NCBI GenBank assembly: GCA_018907035.1
Contig: JACCIC010000022.1
Span: forward strand, 4,163,501-4,227,500
Length of the DNA: 64,000 bases
Origin: Sycobia sp. Sy_11
Taxonomy: Eukaryota > Arthropoda > Insecta > Hymenoptera > Epichrysomallidae
Direction: 5' to 3'
A program made the position numbers and the translations under genes. Below, in pieces: positions 23,917-34,266 of the stretch. The notes beneath the pieces were generated by a model. It saw only the letters and a program-made list of their open reading frames with translations, did not search any database and was not told the origin of the DNA. Numbering within the stretch: position 1 is the stretch's first letter; each line of letters starts with the position of its first letter.

Positions 23917-24273
23917 GTGTGTGTGTGTGTGTGTGCGTGCGTGCGCGCGTGCGTGCGTGTGTATACATATATAGAATCAAAAGATAACATTTTTAAAATA
24001 CCGCTTTTCACCGCGATTCTTTTTGTTGGCCTTCATATTTTCCCAACATCGTCTCAATTGTATAGATGATCTTGAATTCTCCGGCCCTACAAGCAAATTG
24101 TATTCCTCCGTCAATTGTGACCAGACCGATTTCTTTTTGGAGACCGATCCCGAATCTGAATTCTTATCCTCCTCGCTGCCATTCAGATATTTGTAAATCA
24201 GGTTCACGAGAATTTCTCTTTCTTCAAAACTGTATGTTTTGCGCGTGCCTTTACCTAACGACGAGGAAGCCAT
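23171..24273 (-). CDS. Myb/SANT-like DNA-binding protein, 268 aa, three exons
   Basis: Exons on the - strand: 24273-24002, 23788-23637, 23553-23171. Junctions CG|GTATTT...TTTTTAG|A and GAAG|GTAAGT...TTTTAG|AG match in phase. The ATG at 24273 gives MASSSLGKGTRKTYSFEERE. Residues 12-90 look like a Myb/SANT-like trihelix domain: YSFEEREILVNLIYKY, SVWSQLTEEYN and RRCWENMKANKK, with the spaced tryptophans. Residues 92-141 are Ser/Pro-rich, then comes a basic K-rich stretch. Residues about 206-262 form a charged Glu/Lys/Leu coiled coil. Such proteins are known from DNA-transposon-associated and domesticated families in insects; the role is likely nuclear DNA binding. No transposase is next to it, and the spliced open frame suggests a functional host gene. 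An AATAAA on the - strand (23175-23170) overlaps the stop codon. The intron 1 repeat (about 23,859-23,960) is TA plus GT/GC. Confidence 0.75.
23859..23960. repeat. (TA)n plus GT/GC mosaic
   Basis: Fills nearly half of intron 1 of the SANT-like gene. Confidence 0.95.
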
Positions 24274-25763
24274 TTTTTGCACTAAACAAAGCCGAAGCCT
24301 GCCTCTTATCTATTTTCAATTATTTTACATTCACGTTACGCTTGCCCCTTCATAGGTGTAGGAAACACTCGAATAAAGAAAATCGAATGAAAATAACTAT
24401 TTTAGAAACATGTCCTTCAATTCAAAGTTTCAAGAGAAATTTTATAAATAAATTACGCATCATTTACATAAAAATCTCTATAGGGATCTCTTTGAATTAA
24501 GTAAATCTTTGACTCATATAAAGGTTAATTTTTTAATAACATTCAATCAATATAAGCAGAATTGATTTGGTTAAACTTGTTTCAAACGTATTCATCATAA
24601 AAATAGATCAATTAAACGTAATAAAAAATTGCACAATTAGATATAAGCTTATTATTATAAATCTATAATATAAGATTTAGGTATATATAAAGCAAACAAG
24701 ATTGAAATAATTTTTATTAAAGTAGCAAATTGTACTATAGGTATCAAAAAACAACATTTATTTTATTAATATATCCAGTATACTAGGCTTTTTTTAATAT
24801 CAATAATATTTTCAGTTTATATTATATTTATTTAAAAAATTATAATCTTATTATTAAATAAAATGTATCAATAAATAAATTATGTACACAAAAATAAAGG
24901 CTCAATGGAAATATAAATCATGCATTGAATTGAAGAATAAACAAAATATATTTTTAATATAAAGAAGAAGATTATGTATGAAACAGTTGCAATAATGTAA
25001 CAAAATCTAGCCTCTATTATGATATAATTAGTAATATTTGTTAGATACTAATTTACTTCTATCAATTATGTGTTAATAATTTTATTTTTATTTTTTTCAA
25101 TAAAACTAATTGTGAATCTTTACTATATATTAACCAGTTCACAATATAATTTTAAATTACTGCGATGAAAATTATTTTAATTAATTCAATAAACATATAG
25201 TTTAGTTACAATGCTTATTATCTAAGGTAAAATTATAAAGGATAATTATTGATTCAATGAATGTGAAGGTTTGTGAAATGTTATGAAAAAATAAAGCTTA
25301 CAATTTTTATCACCTTTTTTTTAATCAACTTATAGTGATCAGAAAAATAGAACCAATTTTATTATTAGTAATAATTATTGATTAATGTTTTTATAATTAA
25401 TATATTAGTCTAATAATACATATCCTTAAAGCTCTATTTTTTAAAAATATTATTTACATGCTTAAAAATAATAGCACTATTTTACTTTATCTAGTTTAAA
25501 ATATTTGTGGAATAATTCTTTATTGTATACAAATTGAAAATATAAATGCTGATCAATTCTTGCTTTAGCCATTTTTTCATTTTCATATTTTATATTTTCA
25601 ATTTTATATTTTAAAACATTTTTGAGAATTATTGATCTTAATTTTTAATATATTTAACAATATATTTAAGCAACAAACTTTAAGATATTTAACAATCTAT
25701 TCTGCTTATTAGCAAGTATTCTGATTATTATGAAAAAGTTTGTACCCTTATAATTAATATATT
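24274..25763. other. AT-rich spacer between the SANT and TM2D1 genes
   Basis: No supported gene. The + strand frame at 24,066-24,500 overlaps the SANT exon and is a shadow. The 3' UTR of the TM2D1-like gene should lie in the right part; a - strand AATAAA is at 25524-25519, about 240 nt past its stop. Confidence 0.55.
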
Positions 25764-26553
25764 TTACCAATCATATTGCGGTACTCTATAAGTAAAATTA
25801 TCACTTTTTCGTATAGTTACGCCAGCACCATAATATGACATAACATAATGAGAGCCATCAGCTGGTCCAACTATTTGTGTCGCTATCAGTATTACATCAC
25901 AAAATTGTCCAAGAAATAAGAAACCTAATGTACTTAATTTAAGTAATCCTAAGGCTGGATATCCGAGGTAAAATCTATCTGCACCAAACATTCCCAAAAA
26001 TATAGAAAGTAGAAGTGATGTTTCGAAAGAATATCCATTTCTACAATAAGAATTTTTATAAAAATTCAAATAAAGCAATAAAAGATATCAGTATGAAAAT
26101 GTTAATAATAAATTATGAATAGAATATTTGGAAATATGTAATACTAACGTCCACTTGCAAGGAATATCTCTTTTAAAAGTATTGTTCTTTGTTTCGCTAC
26201 AAATCAGACCATCAGCTGCTTGACATATAACTGAAACATATTTATCTAGAATTATTTTCTTAAAAATTATATATATATTATTATACTTCAGTTTACACAA
26301 ACTTAATTTTTGATTAACCAGTAACTTATGGTTTAAATCAATATTCATAAATTTTTTATTTTTTACCTTTAGCTTTATTTTCTTTTGTACATCCTTCTGG
26401 TTGCTGAGTTTTGGGATCAATAAATTCAAAGTCGGGATGGGGACAAATATATTGTCCCAATCGCAAGTTATTACAATCAATTTCATATGTATAATTTGCT
26501 CCATTACTTAAAGGAGCATATACTAAATAACAAAATACTATAACTATAATCAT
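25764..26553 (-). CDS. bisc: TM2 domain protein, TM2D1 / biscotti type, 181 aa, three exons
   Basis: Exons on the - strand: 26553-26367, 26230-26149, 26040-25764. Donors are G|GTAAAA and AC|GTTAGT, acceptors TTTCAG and TTGTAG, with all phases consistent. Residues 1-18 are a signal peptide. The extracellular part has DCNNLRLGQYICPHP, CTKEN, VICQAADGLIC and DIPCKWTNGYSF, the Cys pattern of TM2D proteins. Two helices (about 97-110 and 119-147) flank GADRFYLGYP with the DRF motif (111-113). The end QIVGPADGSHYVMSYYGAG is typical of the TM2D1 subfamily. Family knowledge: the three fly TM2D genes (almondex, amaretto, biscotti) act in Notch signalling, and TM2D proteins are also linked to phagocytosis. 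Length fits the family. The frame at 26,088-26,504 is an unspliced shadow. Confidence 0.93.
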
Positions 26554-27651
26554 CGCGGCGTTTCACATTTCTTGTTTTACCTCGATAACATAAACAAGTA
26601 AACATTCATCAGCAATTGTTATTTGTTACAAGCTTCTTTATTTTATGGTTATCTCTTTTATAGATTAAATTTTTGTACAAAGATAGATAATTATTCATAA
26701 TTCAAATTAACTAGAAATTACATTTTAAAAGTTGTATTGTTTTTTGACACATTTTGATACTGAATATTTGAATAAAATTATTATTAGTTTAGGTTAGAAA
26801 CATGAAAATATAAGAAACTGCCAAAGTATACAGACAGAAACATAACGAATTTATAGCAGCAGAAACAGCTGATGAGTGTTTATGAGCAGAGCTCTCTATA
26901 TAGAGCAGTCGGTCATATAGATCGCTTATTGCCTGATATATTTTACTCAAAGATGGCGCTTATTGAACAAGTTCAAACATTATATAATACATATATACGT
27001 TTAATGATAATTATTGCTGGATTAAACCAGATTAAATGAACATACACCGCCTATAAAAGATATGTTGTTCTTTACATTTTTTGTCACAAATGAAGTTCAA
27101 AATTATATAATTCAATAAATGAATATAGTTTAAACAATATTGATTATGCAAGTGCGAAGAACTTTTGGAAGCTATAATTTAAAGAAATTATTCTAAAAAA
27201 TTATTCTTTAACTAACTTCAACACGCTTGTAATTTAAACTTTAATATAGATATATCCTAAAAAAACGTGGTTCACAGTTTTGCACATATGCTGTTCATTT
27301 ATAATATTGTAGAAACTGTCTATCGTTTTATCTAGTATAGTATAGTATTGTATAGTAGGGTATAGTATAGTATAGAATATAATATGATATATATATATCT
27401 ATGATAGATTTAATAGATGCTAAGCTTTTCAAATCACTTACCCTCACACATTTAAATTCAGAAAATTAGATAACTACACTGACATATTCATGTTGAAATA
27501 TATTATTTTTTTCATATTAAAATGAGTGAGTGTGAGACAATATATTTTGATAAAGAAATAGATTTGAAACTGATTATTACAAAAAAAGACATTAATAATT
27601 TATATTGAGAACAATCATCTTTTTCAAAAGAAATGATGAATTTATGAAATA
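26554..27651. other. spacer upstream of the TM2D1 gene
   Basis: AT-rich, probably with the promoter of the TM2D1-like gene at its left end, which was not located. A short tandem TATAG-type repeat lies at about 27,332-27,396. No coding feature. Confidence 0.5.
27332..27396. repeat. (TATAG)n-like tandem repeat
   Basis: Imperfect 5-bp units (GTATA with interruptions) repeated about a dozen times, running into a short TA stretch. Confidence 0.7.
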
Positions 27652-28502
27652 GGGACTGTCCATAAAGTACGTAGCCAGGTTTTCGTCATTTCTTAATCCC
27701 TGCCTTGTCTCATAGGCCACCAAAGAATTACTCCCAGACACTCCGCCTCTTCAAAAAACATGTAGTTTTTTTTATTCAAAATGTAAATCATCTTTTTTTA
27801 ATTGTAAACAAGTGAAAAGAAACTACATATTTTTTATTTCTTTCATGCTTTAATTTCCTTTAATTTTTCCTTTATTTTCAGATTGAACAAATGTTGAAAC
27901 AAGCTATATTTGTTGATCATTAATTATAGGTGCATCTTTTCTATTTGACAATCGCATTGCTTACATCTACTTCGACCTCATTCGTAGGGTGTTCATTTTT
28001 CTCTTATCATAATGAATGCCGTAAATCGTTTACATTCTTTTGTAATTTTTCCTTCGAAAGGTTGCTGTAATAATACTTACGATAAGCTTCCAATAATTTA
28101 CTATTCCAACACATTTTAGGTACTTTATATTCCTTATGAACTATGCGATGTCGAATCTGTCCGGAATACTGAACGTGTGCTGTCGTTTTTTAAAACAAAA
28201 CTATATTTAAGGCATCTTCGTGGAGTATCGTCAAAAGAAAGCCGTACACGATCGAGAGAAGGCACATGTCTGTTCACCTGTTCACCTGAATTCTATTTCT
28301 CACCTTTATGTACATAATATAGTCATTATTTGTTAGACATTTTAAGAATATTAAGCGGGCTTTATAAATCAATTAAAAAAATAAAAAGTAAAATTAACTT
28401 CGTTAGCGGACATATCCCTTCCTCTTCCACGTTGACACATGGTTGACTTTCGGTAAAGTTTCTTCGCCCCCTGAATCAGATACGTACTTTATGGATAGCC
28501 CC
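27652..28502. mobile_element. non-autonomous DNA transposon with terminal inverted repeats (851 bp)
   Basis: The left end starts GGGACTGTCCATAAAGTACG. The reverse complement of the right end starts GGGGCTATCCATAAAGTACG. They agree over 22 bases with 2 mismatches. ATA flanks both ends (27,649-27,651 and 28,503-28,505) and may be a 3-bp target duplication. There is no transposase frame inside, so it is a deletion derivative or MITE. Termini of the form GGGGCTGTCCATAAAGTACGT occur in insect DNA transposons; the superfamily was not assigned. Confidence 0.75.
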
Positions 28503-28873
28503 ATAAAAACATTAAACGATAATTTAATATATAAGCACTTGAACATGCAATTGTAAATAGATGCGAATTATTGAAGATTAAGTTCAGAATGATTATAAAA
28601 AAACTTTCTGTATATCTAAAAGAAAATCTGATCGCTTTTGATCGATCAATTTTGATTGCTTTGCAAAAATTAATTGAATTTTTGTATTACAATATTGAAT
28701 AATTTCGAATAAAATAATTTTTATTTGCAATCTCTTATTTTATTAAGTTAAATTAAATATTTAACTGAATTAAATTATTATAAAACATTTTTTCTCAACG
28801 TCTGAAAGTATTTTCCTCAAATGCAGATTTGGTGCAGATAGCGATGCAGCGATTATCAGACAATAAATAGATT
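28503..28873. other. AT-rich spacer
   Basis: Nothing recognised between the TIR element and the small frame at 28,874. Confidence 0.6.
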
Positions 28874-29017
28874 ATGTCAGCTACTACTTATCGTACTCTA
28901 ATGACCGCAGGATCTATAATAGCCCTATCGCTTTGCCAGGCCAGTCCGGTCAGTCGCACAGAGATGGTTAAACGACACAGTTTTGAGATTTTACACATGG
29001 GGCTGTTCAGAAAGTGA
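28874..29017 (+). CDS. possible first exon of a secreted peptide (47 codons)
   Basis: ATG opens a 47-codon frame whose first 24 residues resemble a signal peptide (TAGSIIALSLCQASPVSR around a plausible cleavage site). A GTTAAA just after codon 31 or a GTCAGT after codon 26 could be a donor, but both are ordinary. There is no homology call. It lies just upstream of the retroelement remnant. It may be chance; its phase does not directly join the exon pair at 36,328. Confidence 0.2.
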   Translation: MSATTYRTLMTAGSIIALSLCQASPVSRTEMVKRHSFEILHMGLFRK

Positions 29018-29189
29018 ACCAGTAAAAAGCCAGTACATACATTTGGCAGTCATGTAGAAATAATTCCAGGCAACCTGAGATTGTTTTCAGGCATTTGTCG
29101 AGATAACTATGTATCGAGTTACCACAAGCCCTGTACAAGCACGTAACGAGGGGCCATTCAGGGCCTGTAAAGATTACCTGTCTTTTAAG

Positions 29190-29690
29190 CTACAGCGCCA
29201 GCTTCTCGGTTGGTTTCAGTAGCCCGCTGGCATACCCGATGGGGTGCTCTGTTTCCTTCTCCCCCGGGAGTAGGACTGCTCCGATCGCATATACGCTAGC
29301 ATTCATTTTTATTGTATATGGTATAGGATCAGCCATGGAACCCATAGTTCCAAATTCTTGGACGCTTCCAGTCTACTTATTACTTCTATTTTTTTCGAGT
29401 CTGATAATAGTCCTTTTTGTGTAATGTTACCTACGTATTTTGCCTGCACGCAACCGAAATTATTTTTTTCCCTATTAATGCGGGGTCCAAATCTTTCTAT
29501 TCATTCGAAGAGACAGCCTAGTTTATTTAAATGTTCTTCCGTAGTACTGGAAACGAATATGAAGTCGTCTAAATATGCTAACGTACGCTTATTTGCACAC
29601 TAGTACACTAATCGCTGCATAGTCAAGCCGACGTTCCTCAGTTCAAGCGCCATAACACGAAACAGATACGTTCCGAAAAGGGTGGTAAAT
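29190..29690 (-). pseudogene. reverse transcriptase C-terminal half and RNase H start
   Basis: On the - strand, TLAYLDDFIF (the YxDD catalytic motif, at about 29,575-29,561) is followed by TEEHLNKLG. Further on comes YAIGAVLLPG and EHPIGYAS (about 29,305-29,235), the RNase H opening seen in gypsy elements. In-frame stops between the pieces show the gene is broken. The + strand frames at 29,239-29,603 are shadows. Confidence 0.7.
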
Positions 29691-29697
29691 ACTGTTT

Positions 29698-30220
29698 TTA
29701 CCATGTTTTGCTGTCGAAGGGGGATTTGCTAATATCCACACGCAGATCTAGTGTTAACATCCACGTTGGCTCCTTGCGAGCGTACAGTAGGTCGGCCAAG
29801 AGAGGCAACGGGTACGGGTCAGACACTGTTATTCGGCTGAGTTGCCAGTAGTCCACAAAGACGCGGGTGCTTCCGTCTTTCGTTGATACTACAGTACGAG
29901 CTGTGTGGCCCACGGGGCTTTGCAGTCCTGTACGCTGTACTGAATACCCCGTCGCGGAGCATTCGTTCGAGTTCCTCTTTCAATGTTTCTCAATTAGCCG
30001 GGGAGAGACTGTTCGGTGGTGCTGCTATTGGAAGGTGTTTGCGGGTTTCAATGCGGTGCTCTGCATTCTTGGTTGCGGCCCTCCTAATTCATTAACACCT
30101 CGAGAAATCCCTTTAGAGCTCGTTAAGAGCGTCGTGATCGGCCGACATGCGACCGAGAGCTTGATCTGGATGCAGGGAGATATCGATTATACCTATATCC
30201 AGGTTTTGTGGACACTTTGA
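29698..30220 (-). pseudogene. reverse transcriptase remnant, N-terminal half
   Basis: The - strand frame 29913-29698 reads STKDGSTRVFVDYWQLSR and DPYPLPLLADLL, the fingers/palm pattern of gypsy-type reverse transcriptase (usually KDGS.R.CVDYRQLN and DPYPLP). Just upstream, other frames give ETLKEELERMLRDGV, the usual lead-in to this domain. Stops interrupt it. Confidence 0.7.
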
Positions 30221-30374
30221 TTTTCCCTTTCCTTTGCGATTTCCGTTGATTCCTGGTCTTTCTGTCACAATCAAAAAAGTTCTATGTATATTTCGTGATC
30301 ATGTTGGCGCGGGGTGGAGAGCGCCAACTGCTCCTTCTATTCTAGAAAGGGCATTCTCCTAAGTTCTTACTTCG

Positions 30375-31107
30375 CTATATGCCATGCCACCAAATTAGCG
30401 CCTCGCCCTTGAAGTAAAAGCGATAGACCTCTAAGGCGTTTTTTGCCGTAATTCCTTCCACATCCTTGTAGAGGTTAACGGTTGTGACAAATTCGCAGAC
30501 TACTTTGCGGGTTGGACTGCCGCTGAATCTCAACGAGCATTTAGTGAAGCTGCGTGCCTGTGCATTAGTGAGTTGGAAATGTCTGGTCAGGTTACTTATA
30601 AACTGTGCTAACTGGCCCTGTGAAAGTTGGATCACCATTACTTCGTTCTTGGGTTTAAAGTTAACTGTATGCACGACTTGTACGGCAGTGGAATGACGTG
30701 TTAATGCTCCGAAACCGTAATGGAGGTTTCGCTTATTGTATCTCTTCTTCTCCGGCAGAGGCGCACTTTTACAGGAGTTAGTTAAGCAATCCCTTTTTTT
30801 TAGTGTCGTAGTATGCGAGGTGTCGCGGTGTACTGTTCGGGCTGCCGGAGGCGATAGGCTGCGCGCACCGCATCGTTTGTTGGTGGCTTCGAGTCGAGCC
30901 GGACTTGGTTGATCCATGTCCGGGCCTTTTAGCGGAGTGTAAGTTGAATGCTCCTAACTTATGCTCTACCGCTCGACCTTCTTGATCGTTAAATGTATCT
31001 ATACGACTGTCCCGTATGATGGACAGTGTCCTGTCACTGCTAGAGTTGGCTTGTCCGAACTTGAGGTTTGTAATGCATGATGGAGCATAGGGGGCCCGTT
31101 TATTCAA
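30375..31107 (-). pseudogene. retroelement gag remnant (capsid-like)
   Basis: Two overlapping frames (31107-30778 and 30917-30375) form a broken gag. The second ends with a capsid-like pattern: FSGSPTRKVVCEFVTTVN, then an AL..YRFYFKGEALIWW motif typical of Ty3/gypsy and Arc-type capsids. The N-terminal part is basic and Ser-rich. The break between the frames is near 30,790-30,800 at a run of T on the + strand. Confidence 0.65.
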
Positions 31108-31295
31108 TCCTGTTTAATGGGGTCAAGCCAATCAATGGAAAATTTCTCTCTCCCCGTTCAGGCGAGAGCCCCACCAATGGGTATAGGACGCCTTTTTACT
31201 TTCGCTGCCGTTCCCAGTGTGAGTCGGTCATGATCGAAGTCGTCGACCATTTGGGTTACTGGTATGACTGAGAAGGGGCCGCTACAACTTCTCAT

Positions 31296-31301
<6 letters not shown>

Positions 31302-31353
<52 letters not shown>
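31302..31353. repeat. (TA)n microsatellite
   Basis: Directly next to the retroelement remnant. Confidence 0.95.
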
Positions 31354-31356
<3 letters not shown>

Positions 31357-33623
31357 AACAGTTATTTGATCGATATTGTTAAGTCACCTTATAATTTACT
31401 TATAATGTCTATTTTATTAAGATATGTGGATGATAATATTTTATGCTTGAACTTTGAATAGAGAATAAAAAATAATTTAGATGTTTATCTTCATACAACT
31501 CGAATCAAAATATTTGGTCTTTTAGATATAAATTTTTTATAAATAATATTTATATCATAAATATTTTTATTTTATATACATAACTAGATATGTATATGGG
31601 CCTATATAAGTGTCTGCATAATTTTGCCTTTTTCAAGTCACTTGTACAGGCCCTGAATCAGGCTTCGTTACGTGCCCGTTTTGATACTTTACAGGTGTAG
31701 TGTACTTTATAGGATGAGGGACTGCAATATGCGTTCAATCAATTTCTACTCGGGCACTGATCGCACACCATTCTGAAATCTGACCTCTCATCGACGCAAG
31801 AGTGTGAAGTCAGTATTCTGAATTGGATGCACATACTAAAAATAGATATGAAAATGATTGAACATAATATTCAAAATTCCAAACCAACATTTTGTTAGTA
31901 TACATTTTATACATTTAATGTATGAGAATAAAAAACAAAACACTTTAAATTCAGAATACACTTATACAGCTCTAACTTAACTTCCCTGCATAAAACTTTC
32001 ACATACACGCACCAATGAGCAGGTCTTTATACTACTAATTGAGAAACTGTCCAATAGATTCGTGATTGTCAGCATCGCTATCACCCTTCCATTGTTATCT
32101 AAATATTCCTTTTGTAACAGTTTTTGATTAATACGTTCTCTCGGTGACCAGCACTTCCATATTGGAATTAACTAAACGACTCCTTTTGATCATCTAGTTG
32201 AAACAACGATCAAACGTAAATAATTTCTCTCATCGTTGCAGTATATCATATACCGAATGGTCGATGCTAATGCTGTTGTATTTCTATCATATTTCAGCCA
32301 CTCACTTAGAGACTCCGATTATAACGTTATTATTTTTATTTTTTTAAGTCATCTATCCACATCCGCCTGCATCATCCAAATCATTCTAATAATATTTTGC
32401 AGAACCTCTCGTTTCCCTCTTTTTACTGCACGATGCTCACTGCGTTAAAAAATAGGCGCATATTCCATAGGCATATGTCCAATAATTTCGCGTCTCCACT
32501 TGATTGGTCTTGGGCAGTGATTAATCGAGTCTTAATACTAATAATACTGCACCAATTCAGACGAAATCCCAACAGACATGCAAGAATTAGCTCAAGGTCG
32601 TTAGCGGATCATAATTTACAAACATACATAAAAAGTTTTTTTTTGAACGTTACGTCTCGGCACTACAGCGTCAATGCGGTAAAAATGTTGCGCTTTCAAG
32701 CCAAGCTAAAAATGGTCTAATCACTTCAATTAAGCTGTGAGGTATACGACACTTGAATCGACTCTGTGCCCCTTCTGGAGTCTGGATAAATCAGCGATAC
32801 ATCATAAACTCATATTATCAACAGATGCAATGAATGACGTAAATATATACAGAAAACAAAAAGAAAAATTTCTCGCAATAATCAAATTTCTCTGTAATAT
32901 AATAAATGTTGAACTAACCAAATACTTACTACTTTTGTTATTCCATTTTTCCTGTTCTTTTTTCGTTGCTCTGTCCTGTGCCCTCCCTAAGACGTTCCTT
33001 CTCATGTCTTGTTTTTTGCATTGTTCAATTAGCTAGAACTAACCCGCTAAGATCTATCTTGCCTAATCATTCGTCGTACTTACCGTCATGCAAATTTCTT
33101 CGATCATGATCAGTCACCGGATGACTCAAAAAATTAATAACGTAACTGATTTACGTTCGCCTTCACGCATAAGCTACGTGTTTAACCCAAAATTCAGCTG
33201 GACGAAGATTGACATTAAAAGTACTGTAATATCACTTTTAGATATTCTTTTCTAGATATTCCTTTGAAGGCCAAATTCATTAATAATGGGAAATTTGCAG
33301 GGTTTTCAATTTTCAGGTTTGAAAATAGGTGTTTCTATTTTAAAACATCGATATGGCCCTAAAATGACCTTGAAAAGCAAGTTCAAAATTAATGTCACCA
33401 ATCAGACATCAAATTCTATAACTTTTTCTTGCAAGCCTTTTTCGACAATATTTTCCCACGAAATACTTTACCATTCTCATAGCTAAATTTCACACTGGGT
33501 ATTTATGCGAAATTAGAAAATCCTGAAAAATGTTCAACAAGAAGTATAGAATCAGAAAAGTTTTTAGGGATTAGAAGCAGAGTTCTATGTGTGGCGTAGA
33601 GTGTATTCTTACAGTAGTAAATT

Positions 33624-33625
<2 letters not shown>

Positions 33626-33671
<46 letters not shown>
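33626..33671. repeat. (TA)n microsatellite
   Basis: Left border of the 33.7-kb GC island. Confidence 0.95.
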
Positions 33672-33674
<3 letters not shown>

Positions 33675-33910
33675 TCCTTCACCCCCGAGATCACGTTGAC
33701 TTTAATAGCAGCGCGCGGGCAATTAAGCATCCGCGCGGCGATGCGCAAATATGCGTTATTAACTTTGCCCTCAAAGAAATAACCACCCGGCACGCCGAAC
33801 CGATTATAATGCGGGGCCCTTTAAAGCTTTGTCGAGCAAGACCAAAGCGCGCGAGCGTACCTCTCCTTTTCTTCCTTCTCGCGAGACCCGCGAATATATA
33901 CACATACGAT
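33672..33910. promoter_or_regulatory. GC-rich unique island next to a (TA)n run
   Basis: About 240 bases with CpG and short palindromic GCGC elements, in strong contrast with both sides. The frames on both strands carry no motif. It could be a cis-regulatory module; this is inference. Confidence 0.22.
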
Positions 33911-34212
33911 CGTACCCTCTCATATTCAAGTACGTAATCTACGACGCTTTTTTAGTTCTCCCCGTTTTTTTTTTGTTACGAGTCCAATGGCGTATAGCTG
34001 TTTGAACCACGCGTGAAATTGCGAATGAAATCGTTGGCCCCATGGCTATATATATCTATATATATGTAACTACTCGTATATTTTTCTTGAATAGGTGAAG
34101 ATGTGTTTCAGATTATAACATTGAATGTCGAAGGTAGATTCGGTCATTATATTTATTTTGGCTCATTTTATATAAGTTAATAAGTTTAAAATGATAGCTT
34201 TGCCTATTCTAC

Positions 34213-34217
<5 letters not shown>

Positions 34218-34261
<44 letters not shown>
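34218..34261. repeat. (TA)n microsatellite
   Basis: Pure TA run. Confidence 0.95.

Positions 34262-34266
<5 letters not shown>

Larger units (their letters stand above)
29130..31270 (-). mobile_element. decayed Ty3/gypsy-type LTR retroelement remnant
   Basis: On the - strand the order gag, reverse transcriptase, RNase H can be followed from about 31,107 to 29,190, with stops and frame changes throughout. No protease or integrase was recognised, and paired LTRs were not found, so both limits are approximate. GC content is clearly above the flanks. A (TA)n run begins directly at its 5' side (31,302). It is inactive as read. Confidence 0.75.

Noticed and set aside
28994..29020. GGGGCTGTTCAGAAAGTGAA as a second transposon terminus
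   Set aside because: No inverted partner end was found downstream.
32236..33036. Frames of 70-107 codons on the + strand with nearby acceptor-like sites
   Set aside because: AT-driven composition, no domain, no consistent donor-acceptor chain.
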